Position numbers and translations under genes: made by a program. A model generated the notes under the pieces. That model was not told the DNA's origin, ran no database searches, and was given only the letters and a program-made list of their open reading frames with translations. Positions 32,768 to 43,997 of a stretch of 64,000 bases of DNA are shown in pieces. The first letter of the stretch is position 1. Every line of letters starts with the position of its first letter. The stretch comes from Delphinus delphis (Eukaryota > Chordata > Mammalia > Artiodactyla > Delphinidae). The stretch lies in the NCBI RefSeq assembly GCF_949987515.2, contig NC_082692.2:93381488-93445487 (forward strand), in the 5' to 3' direction.

Positions 32768-32874
32768 GGGCTACAAAAAATTGCCTCTGACATCCAATGA
32801 CGATTAAATGATATTATTTCTGTAAAGCACTTGTGAAGGCTTATAGGGCTACAAAAATTGCCTCTGACATCCAA
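32768..32874 (+). repeat. 54-bp templated insertion flanked by ~29-bp direct repeats
   Basis: 32793-32846 is identical over 54 bases to 30985-31038 (part of a MIR, 1.8 kb upstream, same orientation). The flanks 32768-32797 and 32846-32874 are a 29-30 bp direct repeat that differs only by one A in a homopolymer. The arrangement looks like filler DNA copied during repair of a staggered break. Confidence 0.93.
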
Positions 32875-34063
32875 GATGTTCTGTTTATGCTTAGGTGTAG
32901 GTTTCCATAAACACGCTAAATGTTTTGTTACAGTGTATATAAACTATTCCCTTGTACATGTTGGGAGTATCTCCCCGCCACCGTCCCCTGTGGGTCAGCC
33001 TGGACGACACAGATCCCCTTTGGTTATCAGCTTTCTTCTCTTCCTTATACCATCTCTCCGAGCCCCTCCACCCAGAGAATCATCATTTACCTGTGGGAGG
33101 CTGAGAGCCTTGCTCTGACTCATTACATGTGTTCTCAAATCCATACTCTCCGCCAGGACTTTTCTCTTTCCCTGCAAGACCTAAACTCTTGGAGAGCAAA
33201 GCTAGCAAGAGAGATTTGCTGATCTGGCTAAATGGGGGAAGGGCTCCTGTGTACAAGATAACACAAGATAAAAACTACACCTGTTAATATTTCAGAAAAA
33301 AAATCCCACGTTTATGGGGTTAGAAATATGTTTATATTTATATATGGGTGTGTATCTACAATTGTTGGTTGTAGATTATTGGTTCTGCTTATACTGGACA
33401 GAGAATAAAAGACAGAAGTGATGCAACAAAGTCATAAACTGTTTAATTTCAGTTTTGTGCGGCTTGTTGAACTTTTGTAGAGCTAGCTGCTTTTTCCCAC
33501 AGGACTTATTTTTCTACTGGTCTACCAGTATTCAACTTCATTGACCCCAAATGTTTTCTAAGTATGGAATTTGGAGTTCAGTCTTGTCTGAAATGTTATT
33601 GGAAGATTGTCTCATTAGCCTGAACCAGAAACTGCCTTCCAGATAGTGTATTGGAAAACATTAGTGAATTGTCTAGGATTTGCTAAGAGGAAAACATGTT
33701 TATTGATTTTCTTCTGAGCATTTTTCTTGTTGCGATAGAGAATTATCATAGCCTTGTTTGAAAAATTATAATTAAGATTGCTTTGTTGTTTCAGGGGTAG
33801 ACCCCTATTTACTAGATTTTTGAATGGAAAATAAATTCTGCCTTCACAGACTTTTAAGTGTGAGGCATTAGAGGGAGAAATGCCAAGATGATAAAAAAAA
33901 AAGTAATACATAGTTTGTTGAACTTTTTTTTTGCACTCAGTGTATGGAGAAATGCCAGTTTCAGATACTAAGCTAGTATTTTCTGCATGTAAGTCAAATA
34001 TTTGCATTGGGCATTTTTCAGCCCATTAATCTGTAATGCCCTGTTGGGAATGAATTGAAAATG
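32875..34063. other. Unique stretch, no gene seen
   Basis: No repeat recognised. A 130-codon minus-strand open frame at 33615-34007 shows no similarity and is AT-rich. Confidence 0.4.
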
Positions 34064-34395
34064 GGCTTCCCTCGTGGCACAGCGGTGAAGAAATCTGCCT
34101 GCCAACGCAGCGGACACGGGTTTGAGCCCTGGTCCGGGATGATCCCACATGCCACAGAGCAAGTAAGCCTGTGCGCCACAACTACTGAGCCTGCGCTCTA
34201 GAGCTCGTGAGCCACAACTCCTGAGCCCTTGTTCCTAGAGCCCGTGCTTTGCAACAAGAGAAGCCACTGCAATGAGAAGCCTGCACACCTCAACAAAGAG
34301 TAGCCCCCGCTCACCGCAGCTAGAGGAAGCCCACACGCAGCAATGAAGATGCAATGCAGCCAAAAATAAAATACATAAAAAAAAAAAAAAAAAGA
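34064..34395 (+). mobile_element. CHR-type SINE, long (ancestral) form
   Basis: Starts GGGCTTCCCTCGTGGCACAG and, unlike the short copies, keeps the tail with GCGCTCTAGAGCTCGTGAGC, GAGAAGCCACTGCAATGAGA, AGAGTAGCCCCCGCTCACCG and CAGCAATGAAGATGCAATGC, then poly-A at 34377-34394. More diverged than the short copies, so older. Confidence 0.93.
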
Positions 34396-34506
34396 AACTG
34401 ACTGACTGTTAGTTTAGTTTGCACCTCACTGTGTTGTTCTCAAGGATTAACAAGAAAGGCTGGTCACCACCCACCCGTCACTCCCCCCACCACCCATATA
34501 TCCACA

Positions 34507-34618
34507 CATGTGAGCACACAACACACACACACACACACAACACACACACACAACACACACACACAACACACACACACACACACACACACAATCTCTCTCT
34601 CTCCCTCCCTCCCTCTTT
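34507..34618 (+). repeat. Compound (CA)n / (AACACA)n / (TC)n microsatellite
   Basis: CA runs punctuated by regular extra A residues (AACACACACACACA periodicity at 34537-34568), then (CTCT)n and (CCCT)n. Confidence 0.95.
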
Positions 34619-34779
34619 CCAGAATTGCTTCAGCATGGTCCCCACTTGAGCATTTCCTTTGAGGTGATAGTCAGTTCTAGCTCCAGATTTTCCATTACAG
34701 GCTCTCACAGGCATATCTTTGCACTGAGGTTTTCTCCACCCAGAGCTAATGGCTGTTGTCAGAACTATTGACATTTACG

Positions 34780-35010
34780 TAGTTAGAGGCACATTAACTG
34801 AATGTTTGCCAGGGTGTCAGGTGCAGTACTTAGCGTGCTGTGTTCATTCAATGGTCGCATGTATCTTGTGCTGGCAGCTAATCCTGTGACATCTGCTTTG
34901 CAGGTGAGAAAACTGATGATCTGAGAACTCACAGGACTGGTTCAGGGCTAGACAACTGATGAGAAGCAGAGCTAGGAATCCTGTGCTCTCGCACCCACTG
35001 CCATTTGGCT
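34780..35010 (+). mobile_element. MIR SINE relic
   Basis: GAGAAAACTGATGATCTGAG, CAGGACTGGTTCAGGGCTAG and GAAGCAGAGCTAGGAATCCT, in MIR order. Confidence 0.7.
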
Positions 35011-36189
35011 TCAGTTTAATTACCTAAAGTGTGAAGACTGGCACCCAAGTTCCTTGATAGTCTGTCTCTAACCCACCTTCCCTACCTTACCTCTCAAGGC
35101 ATCCTTACACACTATTCCTGCTGTAATTTGTGAGATAGCTGACCTTTGGACGCATATGGGCTTACTCTGACTCAGGCATGTTAGCGTAGAACAAGAGTAT
35201 CTGGAATTGAATTAACTTTAGTAAGATAATTTCTCAGTAAAGGAAGAGTTCAGGACGTGGTGGTTGCTATGGAATATGATCCCTATAACCATTGATACCC
35301 CACCTCTTTTCTACTGGAACTTTCATTTTGTTTACCTGTCTCTCATTGGATAAGTGCTTCAGAGAATCTGACCTCTGTTCTAGCTTCTGGTGTGAATCTT
35401 GTCAGTAACTGGTTAGGTAAGGGGAAGGTGTTCAAATACTGGATAATGAGATATGAAAATAGCTGGGTGGTTTTCCCTTACTCTTAAAAGAAATTTGTTA
35501 TAGTGTATGGATAAGTTACTTTAAAATGCACCAATATAAAAACAGTGTTAGTGGGTTTGTGTGCATGTGTAAGATAACTTTAAACTATACCTTGACATCC
35601 CGTAAAAGAAATCAATGCTATGGAGGGAGGTATGAAATTATTTCAAATATTCTTACTGAAATGTATACAAGAAGGTTTGCTACTTAACTGAAGAAATGTT
35701 GGACATAACTTTCATTGGTGATTGGTGCATGTAGTTCACTAGAAATATTATACAGTTTCCTTCACTATTGTATGAATAAGGCAAGGAATCTAGTTAGTCC
35801 AGATGTCTAATAACCTTGTAATTGCACTCAAGATCTGGATCTTGGTTTGTTCTATATTCCATCCCCAACATCACAGAAAACTGTCATCTGATTTGACTAC
35901 ATGGTTCGTTGCTCATGCCTTCAAAATATTATAGCATCTAACACCTTGGAGAGAAATATTCACATAAAGTTCTTATTAGATGTCTGAAAACAGAACATAG
36001 GGCCATAAAAATTTTTATAACTGTTTTTGTGCCTGGTTGGTGATATCGTTGAGTTATGGCAGTCCTGGGCTAAACGAATTTGTGATTTCTCGTTATTTGC
36101 GATCCGTTTTTCTCATGGGCTAAGCCAATTTTGATTGGGTTTATTTGCAGCCAAAAGCATTCTGATATAAGGTTTCTATGAGCAGAATT
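35011..36189. other. Unique stretch, no gene seen
   Basis: Nothing recognised over about 1.2 kb. Confidence 0.4.
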
Positions 36190-36345
36190 GACTACGTAAT
36201 TTGTGGGGCTCAGTGCAAATGAAATCAGGACTTCTTATTAAAAAGTTATTAACAATTTCAAGACAGTGACAGTAGAATATTAAACTAAGTGAGGGACCCT
36301 CCTGAGCACAGAGCCATGTGCATGTCCAGGAAGCTGCCTTACCTG
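36190..36345 (+). mobile_element. Possible hAT-type MITE relic
   Basis: GTAATTTGTGGGGCTCAGTG, ATTAACAATTTCAAGACAGT and TAAACTAAGTGAGGGACCCT resemble a known mammalian MITE (gggcccagtgcaaaatg..), subfamily not named. Confidence 0.5.
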
Positions 36346-37740
36346 TGAAGACCTTGGATAGGATGCTTCCCAGCTAACCCAGGGGGAGTCTAAATTTGCA
36401 GGAAAACTCTTTCCTTGGAGATTAGGATTTGTTATTCCCTCTTGGTCAGGATGATTTCTGAACTAGGCTTACATGGAGAAATTGAGCCAAATGAGAAGTT
36501 ACTAAAAGAGCTGTTCCCAATTTCTTAAAAGTTTATGATCCTTCTTTCAGAACCAGTCATGTTCCTAGGTTGACCAGATGGAGCAAACATAAACTATCTT
36601 AAAACCTACTATGTTCAGCCCCATGGTTAAAATCTATTGTGTTCAGTGTCATGGAAACCTAAGCAACTTATATGTTTTTGTCTCATAAAGACCTACCATT
36701 CTTCTACTAATAAAGTGTGAAAAGTGGGATCTAAAAGATTAACTTTATGCATATCATTAGAGGTGACCAGCTATCGATGGAGATGGTAAGAGGCTTTTCT
36801 TACAGTAAACTTTTAGTGCTTATACCAGACTTTCAGCCAAAGCATCTTCTGCTAGAGGGATAAAACAATAAGATTATTCACGTAGGTAAGCTTAAAGAAG
36901 GCAAAAAAAGCAATGCAAGGCTCAATGTCATTCTAGACTTTAATGTTTGTCAGGTTTAAGTACATATATTCAAAGGTATGGGCTGCCCATGGGTTGGCAT
37001 TTTTACTTGAGGACCATTGACCCTCGGGATCTGAGGAAGTTTGTTCAATGATTTTTTAATAAATTGAGTGTGGCGTTTTTCCCAAGAGGGAAGGCAAATG
37101 TAACTGTTTCTAAATCCAGAGAGACTGCAATGACTCCTCTGTAGATCATGAAACCAACGCTATCAGTTGTGATGATGAGCAATTAACACCCTCCCAACTT
37201 AGGAGGGTCCCTCAACATCCCAACCTTGCCATTCTAGTAAGAGTTCCCTTGGCATCAGTTGGCTGAGAAAAAATAATGACAAAGGATCCTATGAATTCCA
37301 TGGGTTAAACATAAAGTATTTGCACACATCTGAAATAATGTGTGTGTAAGTATTCATTAGATCTACAGGAAGTTTGTGATGTCCATATGTCTTGAAGTAG
37401 CCCTTATGGTTAAAGCAAAGGCCTTCAAGTTGAGGGAGGAAAATTTATTCACGGGGAAGAGTTCACCTGTGGATAGGGTGCGACGAGGACAGCAGGTATC
37501 TAAGGGAAGGGGGCAAGATTCAAGAGTTTGCTTTCTAGCCAACATTTCTAAGTTAGGAAAGATTTCCCTACTCAGATTTGAATAATTTTATCCACCAACC
37601 CCCACCCCCAGAACATAGCTCTGTCCCTTTCACAGCCAAATCCATCCATTTATTATTCCCAGATAGTATCTTAGGCTTTTCTACTTCCCCACTTATTTTT
37701 CTCATACTATTCTTCTCCCCAGAAGTTCCTGACATGTTGG
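36346..37740. other. Unique stretch, no gene seen
   Basis: Nothing recognised over about 1.4 kb. Confidence 0.4.
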
Positions 37741-37862
37741 GAATTCCCTAGTTGTCCAGTGGTTAGAACTCTACGTTCTGACTGCTGAGGACCTGGGTTC
37801 AATTCCTGGTTGGGCAATTAAGATCCCACAAGCAGCATGGTGTGGCCAAAAAAAAAAATTAA
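37741..37862 (+). mobile_element. Short tRNA-Glu-derived SINE (BOV-tA/CHR-L-like)
   Basis: GGAATTCCCTAGTTGTCCAG, GGTTAGAACTCTACGTTCTG, CCTGGGTTCAATTCCTGGTT (B-box), AGATCCCACAAGCAGCATGG, then GGCCA and a poly-A tail. Related to the head of the CHR SINE but older, with a distinct body. Confidence 0.85.
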
Positions 37863-38189
37863 AAGATTTAAGGGGAAAAAATTCCTTACATATCCATTCC
37901 TGGCTAGCCCTGTTCTAACCATTATGAAGATCAAGGTCATATGCCACCCTCTCTGGGAAACCTTCTCTGAAGTAGCATTTATTTTGCACAGGACCTGCAT
38001 TTTCTCGCTTGGATGTGATTGTCGCTCTGTCTTCCTGTGTTCCATTTTGAGGATGCTCATCTTATGCTCCAAAGTAGACTCCAACTCCCTGAAAAAAGAG
38101 ACTCCATCTTATACTTTATTGTCTGACCAAGAGCTCTTAAATTGATGCTCCTATGTGGTAAGTATGCCGTAATGCTACCGAACTCAAGT
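37863..38189. other. Unique stretch, no gene seen
   Basis: Open frames on both strands over the same bases; neither is recognised. An L2-like flavour (GTAGACTCCAACTCCCTGAA) is too weak to call. Confidence 0.35.
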
Positions 38190-38930
38190 CCAGGGCTGCT
38201 TTCCACTAGAAAATCAATAACTAAGAGAGGGGCAGATGTTGGTAAAAGGAAAATTGCTTTAATCGTAATGCCGGCAACCTGGAGAGATGGTGGACTCAGT
38301 GTCCGCAGAAACCAATTCCAAAGATTCTGCTTGTCCGTGAAAGTTTTTAAAGGGAAAAGGGGAAGTAATCCCAGTTAATCTTTGAGATAGGGGGTCAGAG
38401 TCTTTGCCATTCCCTACTGTGTGCAGGTTTGTCAACTTCCTGTGACCTTTCTTTAGTTGCTATCTTGTTCACACAGTTTGTTCATGAGATTACTGAAGGG
38501 TAAGAGATCTGGTCATTTGTTAATTACTTATTCTTCGTTTCTACTTCTTTGATCTGCAGAAAGAACCAACAGCAAGGTATTGTGTGATCAAAAGATTTGA
38601 AAGGTGTGCTGGGCCAGAGATGAATAGAGAATGGGGGCGCCTGATTTAAAAGTTAGTTACAATGTAGCTTTGCTAAATTGACAAAACAAAAGGGGTTTCC
38701 TGTGGAGGGCAGTTTCCTGTGGAGGGCAGTTTCCTGTGGAGGGCAGTTTCCTGTGGAGGGCGGTTTCCTGCAAAGAGCTGCTTACAGTAATATTTTTGTT
38801 GATTTTATTTGATGCTTAGACATTAATGTGCATTATTTGGCTGTTTATATCAGGTTATGAAAATTATGAAAATTACAAAAACACAAAGTTCTAGGTGGGA
38901 GAATCTTAACTGTGACCCCCCTAGGAAGGG
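38190..38930 (-). mobile_element. Possible endogenous-retrovirus LTR, family unassigned
   Basis: The region (GGGTCAGAGTCTTTGCCATT, CCTGTGACCTTTCTTTAGTT, a VNTR, then an AT-rich end) resembles an artiodactyl ERV LTR read in reverse. No TG..CA ends or target duplication could be fixed, so this is tentative. Confidence 0.3.
38696..38775 (+). repeat. 17-bp minisatellite, 4.5 copies
   Basis: Unit TTTCCTGTGGAGGGCAG at 38696, 38713, 38730 and 38747 (the last has one A-to-G change), then a partial TTTCCTG. The first three units are identical. Confidence 0.97.
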
Positions 38931-40435
38931 AATATTTGAAGAAGTATAGTTAGATATATAAACAACTCAATGGAGAAATAGGTAATTAAAGGCATGTTGA
39001 AAAGAACATTGGGAAACCAGAAGACTGATTTCTAGTTCAAAATAATTTTACTACACCATACTTTGTTATGACTAAATCCCCCCTGGCTAAACCTGTGCTT
39101 GGCAAACGCTCATTCAGTATTTGTGGCGTGAATGAATGATGAATGAATGAAAGCGTGGGAATGATCGGAGCTGTAGGTAAAACCACTAGCTCCCTTGTGG
39201 CTGATTCATCTGAACATCTTCTAGCCTATGTTTTCCCAGCAGCAAAATTAAAGGAGTTGGATCAGAATACCTCTTCAGTGTCTTTGAGATCTTTTCCATG
39301 GCCAATATGATTTGGTAACTTAAAGCATCATGATTACATGATACGATTTGTAGAGTGTTCTAAAATTTCTCCTCCTGTATGTCAGAGTGGCTGAGGTTTC
39401 ACAGCTGGAAAGGAACACTCCTTTGCATTTTACAGCCTTTGTGTTCCTTGAAATTTTTCTGTTAAATAGTCATGTTAAGTTTTTATTAGTTCACACCTTA
39501 CTGAGGCCATTTATGGCAGTTGTGTGGTCAGGCGTTAGGAAAGTGTCTCTGAGATGGAGTAGCAGAGGATGGAGCAAGTGTAGAAGGTGTTGCAGAGCCC
39601 AGGGGAAGAGCAGTTGACAGGCGGCCTCCAGGCCTGGACGGTCAGAGGTTGCCGTGAGTCCATTTGAAAGGATACCTCCAGGTCAAGATTCACTCTTGGA
39701 AGCTGGGGAAACTCTCAGCTGTATCTCTATTTAACTGTGACTAGCAGGAATAATTGACTTTTTCAAACTCAAGTTCATTGTTGAGGATTTCTGCGAATAT
39801 GAGATATCGTTCTACCTCATCCTTTATGTTGAGATGAGAATCACTTTTACTTGAGGTTAGGTTGTAAGGCAAAAATTTGTTTAACAATTACCCATTAATG
39901 TTCTTTAGCAAGGTGCCCCGTCAGAGAACAATGTAAGCAATCATAGTGTAGAACAGCCACCTTTTCCATAGGTATTGGGATGAACCATATTTTCCTTAAC
40001 CAGCTGTAGCTGGTGGAGTTGGCTTGGGTCAATTTTTTCCTTGAAAAATGTTTCATTAAATGCTAGGATCACGCTTGGTATTCAATGTAACCACACGCTC
40101 ATACTCTACATAAGACTTGAGACTAACTGGAGAGCATCAGATTCAGGATCCCCCTGGGATTTGCGCTCACTGAGTGGACTGGTGGTGTCCCCAAATCACG
40201 ACACTTGCAGAAGTTGTTCTTTCTTTCTGTCTGTGTCTCATCTTTCTCTCTCAATCTCTCTTCTCTCCTCTCTCCCCCCTGCCCCCAACCCCCATACTTG
40301 TATAATGACATAACTAAATTGGCAAAAGGAAATGGGCAGAGGATATAACCTCACTGAGCATGCTTACCTTTTCATTGTGATACTTTTCTAAACTTCACAG
40401 ACTGCCTTCTATCCAAGAATCTGCCTCTTATATAC
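38931..40435. other. Mostly unique; small L2 tail
   Basis: No gene. 39085-39152 (GCTTGGCAAACGCTCATTCA, then GAATGAATGATGAATGAATG) is an L2 3' terminus. The rest is unrecognised. Confidence 0.45.
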
Positions 40436-40748
40436 CAGGGGTTAGTTTCCTCCTTCTTCCATGACAAATTACTACAAAGTTAGTGGCTTAAAGCAGCACA
40501 GGTTTCTTATATTACAGTTCTGTAGGTTAGAAGTTCAACACAGGTCTCACTGGGTTAAAATTAAGTTGTCTCCCAGGAATCTTTGTGTCTGGAGACTCTA
40601 GGGCAGAAGTTGTGTTCTACTCATTCAACTTGTTGGCAGAATTTGGTTCCTTGTGGTTATGGAACTGAGGTCTGTGTTTCTTTGCTGTCAGTCAGCTGTG
40701 AGTTGATCCCAACTTATATTTTTTAATATTTTTACTTTTTAATAGTAT

Positions 40749-40800
<52 letters not shown>
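40749..40800 (+). repeat. (TATC)n microsatellite
   Basis: About 13 uninterrupted TATC units between an AT-rich tail and the reverse-oriented SINE. It lies in the SINE's tail position, so it probably expanded from the tail. Confidence 0.95.
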
Positions 40801-40945
40801 GGCTGTGCCGGGTCTTAGTTGCGGCATGCAGACTCTTAGTTGCGCCATACATGTGGGAACTAGTTCCCCGACCAGGGATCAAACCCAGGCCCCTTGCATT
40901 GGAAGTGTGGAGTCTTGCCCACTGGACCACCAGGGAAGTCCCCAG
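40801..40945 (-). mobile_element. CHR-type SINE, reverse orientation, partial
   Basis: GGCTGTGCCGGGTCTTAGTT, GATCAAACCCAGGCCCCTTG, ending GGACCACCAGGGAAGTCCC. It lacks the GC-rich centre of the young short copies and is closer to an older CHR/BOV-tA-type body. Confidence 0.88.
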
Positions 40946-41305
40946 TCCCACCTTTTAGAGGCTGCCTGATGCATTGGCTGCTGGACCCCTTCCTCCATCC
41001 TCAAGGCCCCGGCAGTGCAGGCTGAGTGCCTCTTATGTTTCCAGTCTCTCTTGCCTTTTCTATCATTTCTCTCACTGACTTTCCTATCTTTGTCTTTTAC
41101 TTTAAAGGGCCTATGTGATTACATTGGATCCATCTGGATAATTAGCATAATCTCCTTAATCCAAAGTCCATAACCTTAGTTCCATCTACAGAGGCCCTTT
41201 TGCTTTGCACTATAACATATTCTCAGGTTCTAGGGGTTGGGATGTGGAAATCTTGGGGGTGGGATGGAGAGGTAGAAGATGGGTATTATTCTGTCTACCG
41301 TGGAC

Positions 41306-42499
41306 CACCTGAAAGGAGCTGGTCTTTCTGTTTTCTCCTAAAATCCAGGGAAGCCATACCTTCAGCTTCTCCAAGGAAGGATTTTTATGGATAGCTAATT
41401 CCAGGAGATGGTGACCAGGAGAAGGAGGGCCTGGAAATGGCTCTGTGTCCCTCAGTGACCATACTTATCAGAGATAATGGATAATTTCACTGCTTTCCTG
41501 GCTGGTGAGCAGCTGTGATACAGTTCCATGGGAAGCATTATTATTGTTGCTTAGGGAGGGGATAAGAGGAAAAATAGAGGCAAGCCACGTGAAGAAATGC
41601 TCAGTTTTTGTTGTGTTTTCAGGTACAAAAAGAACAGCAGACTAGTCAGATCTCTTCTTTTTGGAGCTCAAAGAACTAAACATTGAATAAAAGTGCAGTC
41701 CATCATACTGCTGGAGCAATGAGCTTCCTGAAACAGCTCATTAAGATGTCATAACTTCTTTGATGGGCTGATATCTTGACATTTCTAAGCTCACAATTTG
41801 CCTTTTGTGTATTGTACAGTATCTCATGAAGGAACCAACAAAACCCTGCTACAATAAAGCTGATGTATTAGCACCGTCAAAAGTACATTCCCTTGGTTAT
41901 TCAGTCACTTCATATAAGTAATTAACTCCACTTTTCTAGATGGCAGGCTAGTTTTCAAAGCCAGAGATGCCCACTGTTGGTTTCAAATGCAGTTCGTTGC
42001 TAACAGAGCAAATAGAAATGACATGCAGGACTAGTGTTATTGGGAAAGGCAGAGAATTCAGTCCAGGTGACATTTGGATGCTAGGGATTTGAGCTGGTTC
42101 AATTATTTTCCAGTTTTTAACAAGACTTGTCTATGCACCGGCAAGCAAGGCTTTGAAATATGACACCTTGCTCAGGGTACTGTGCCCCAGGAGTAGAGAG
42201 GCAGTGTCTCCAGTTAATGTGAGATTCTAGGAAGCTATGGTGATGGCATGGAGACCCCTTTTCTTTGCATCTCAGGAAACCCACATCCTTGAAGTAAAAT
42301 GAAATTTTTAAGAGATAAGTTAGGTCATGTCACTCTCTGACCCAAACCCTGCAATAAGTTTGTAAAGCCCATAAAGTTTACTTGGGTCTCCAGTGCCAGA
42401 AGTCAGTGCTATTTAAAGGGTGGTCAGTGTCAGTTCATAAACTCTTGCTGGTCCTGTACCTGCCCCAGAATAAAATCAGCAATGTCACTAAACACCGTT
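41306..42499. other. Unique stretch, no gene seen
   Basis: Nothing recognised over about 1.2 kb. Confidence 0.4.
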
Positions 42500-42514
42500 T
42501 AATTCAGCTGACAT

Positions 42515-42695
42515 GGATATTTATGTTTATATGTGTATGCGTATATGTAATATTTAGTAGCAACATATTCTCAATGAAGGAGGGGATGTATTGACATATA
42601 TAGGTATATACACGGTACATATATACATACTTACATATGTGTATACATATATGTATGTGTATGCATATACGTGTGTATACATACACACACGTGTC
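42515..42695 (+). repeat. (TG/TA)n alternating purine-pyrimidine tract
   Basis: Long stretches of ATATGTGTATAC and ACATATATACAT type steps, densest at 42590-42695. Confidence 0.85.
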
Positions 42696-42709
42696 TGAAT
42701 CGTTTTCAC

Positions 42710-43262
42710 TTGTCTCTTTCGCTCCCTTTAGTCTTTGATTTTAACTCACCTCAGAAATCACCTTTTCAACTGAGGATTCTCTGGTCATCTATCTGAACTT
42801 TTACCACCTTCAGCCTACCCCCCGTTTGCTATTCCACATCCTTGTTTCTTTTTTTTCTCCTTAGCACTAATTAGTAATTATTTGCTATATATTTTACATT
42901 TTTTTGTGTGTGTGTGTGGTACGCGGGCCTCTCACTGCTGTGGCCTCTCCCGTTGTGGAGCACAGGCTCCGGACGCGCGGGCTCAGCGGCCATGGCTCAC
43001 GGGCCCAGCCGCTCCGCGGCATGTGGGATCCTCCCGGACCGGGACACGAATCCGTGTTCCCTGCATCGGCAGGTAGACTCTCAACCACCGCGCCACCAGG
43101 GAAGCCCTACATATTTTTGTTGTTACTGTTTTTTATTGTCTTTCCCTGTAGAGGTATGCTCCATGAAAGCAGAGATAATATTCTCTTTTGTTTAATTCTG
43201 TATCCCAACTTCTAGAAATGTACCTGGCACATAGTAAGGATTCAGTAAATATTTTTTGACCG
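42710..43262 (+). mobile_element. L2 LINE 3' fragment, split by a CHR SINE
   Basis: 42710-42899 (ACTCACCTCAGAAATCACCT, TTAGCACTAATTAGTAATTA) and 43107-43262 (GAGGTATGCTCCATGAAAGC, GTACCTGGCACATAGTAAGG, TTCAGTAAATATTTTTTGAC) form one L2 3' end in order. Confidence 0.8.
42900..43106 (-). mobile_element. CHR-type SINE (short form)
   Basis: Reverse copy from GGTACGCGGGCCTCTCACTG to CACCAGGGAAGCCC at 43106. In the tail position, poly-T is followed by a (GT)n run (42907-42918). Inserted within an L2. Confidence 0.95.
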
Positions 43263-43284
43263 AACTGTTGAATCAGTGATTAGA

Positions 43285-43418
43285 GAAATTAATAGATGAA
43301 TGAATAAATAGGTAAACATATGAATAGATGATGAATGAAAAAATACATGGATATGTAAAAGTAGATCAATAAATGAGTGGATGGGTGGGTAGGTGAATGA
43401 ATGAATGAATGAATATAT
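43285..43418 (+). repeat. (GAAT/AATA)n degenerate simple repeat
   Basis: Runs of AATGAATAAATAGG and TGAATGAATGAATGAATG directly after the L2 terminus, which naturally ends in TGAATGAA units. Confidence 0.85.
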
Positions 43419-43436
43419 GATATTATAAAACCTCAT

Positions 43437-43784
43437 GTTGTTTCTCTATTTGTATAAACCTGAAGGTGGAGCATCTAATTTCCGGTTTAAGCTGATTGAC
43501 TCTTCCAGCACTGCGGTAGTGAGATGTTTTCCTATCGATTAATTACCATGCATGTGGGCTGGCTGTCTCCTGATCTCCTATGGAGCACAGGTCTATCGCT
43601 TATAGAAGAGTAATCTATGATCTGAATGATGACAATTCAAGAATGTAGTTTTAGAGACTAGCTGCTACCCAGATCTCTGACTCACTGTGAGTGAACAGAA
43701 TCGAAAGGACTTGAGGTTTCATACTATGGGAAGGAATGCATCAGGGTGACTAATATCTTGAGCACTGAAGTTAAATGAACAAAC
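43437..43784. other. Unique stretch, no gene seen
   Basis: Nothing recognised. Confidence 0.4.
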
Positions 43785-43997
43785 AGATTAAATCCTACTT
43801 CTGTGTACCATCTATGTGGCTTCAGGGACCTCACCTACCTTTTCTAAGCCTCAGATTTCATGCCTGTGATATGAAAATAATTACTTCCTAGGAATGCTGT
43901 GAGCATGAAATGAAATAATGTTTGTAAAGTTAAAGTTAAATGTCTATAAAATTAACATAGAGCCGACACAATGTAGTCACTTAATAAATCCTGGCCA
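43785..43997 (-). mobile_element. MIR SINE relic
   Basis: TTTCTAAGCCTCAGATTTCA, GAATGCTGTGAGCATGAAAT and TGTTTGTAAAGTTAAAGTTA correspond to reverse-strand MIR. Confidence 0.8.

Larger units (their letters stand above)
40436..41305 (+). mobile_element. Mammal-wide LTR-type repeat, split by a SINE
   Basis: CATGACAAATTACTACAAAG, GTGGCTTAAAGCAGCACAGG and GTTGGCAGAATTTGGTTCCT on the left; TATGTGATTACATTGGATCC, ATTCTCAGGTTCTAGGGGTT and ATTATTCTGTCTACCGTGGA on the right. These are highly typical blocks of a common mammalian LTR-like repeat that I cannot name with certainty. Interrupted at about 40713-40945. Confidence 0.65.

Noticed and set aside
33615..34007. 130-codon minus-strand frame
   Set aside because: AT-rich, low-complexity composition, no similarity, no splice-site context or regulatory signal seen.
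34419..34774. Frames on both strands over 34.4-34.8 kb
   Set aside because: Translation of a (CA)n/(TC)n microsatellite.
37741..37862. tRNA-Glu gene
   Set aside because: A tRNA-like head with B-box is present but fused to a SINE body with poly-A tail; no intact cloverleaf. The same holds for all CHR copies.
38696..38775. CRISPR-like repeat array
   Set aside because: Units are directly adjacent without spacers and the genome is mammalian; it is a minisatellite.
40713..40945. Clean target duplication around the 40.8-kb SINE
   Set aside because: CCCAACTT on the left and CCCACCTT on the right are similar but offset from the expected ends; not strong enough to claim.
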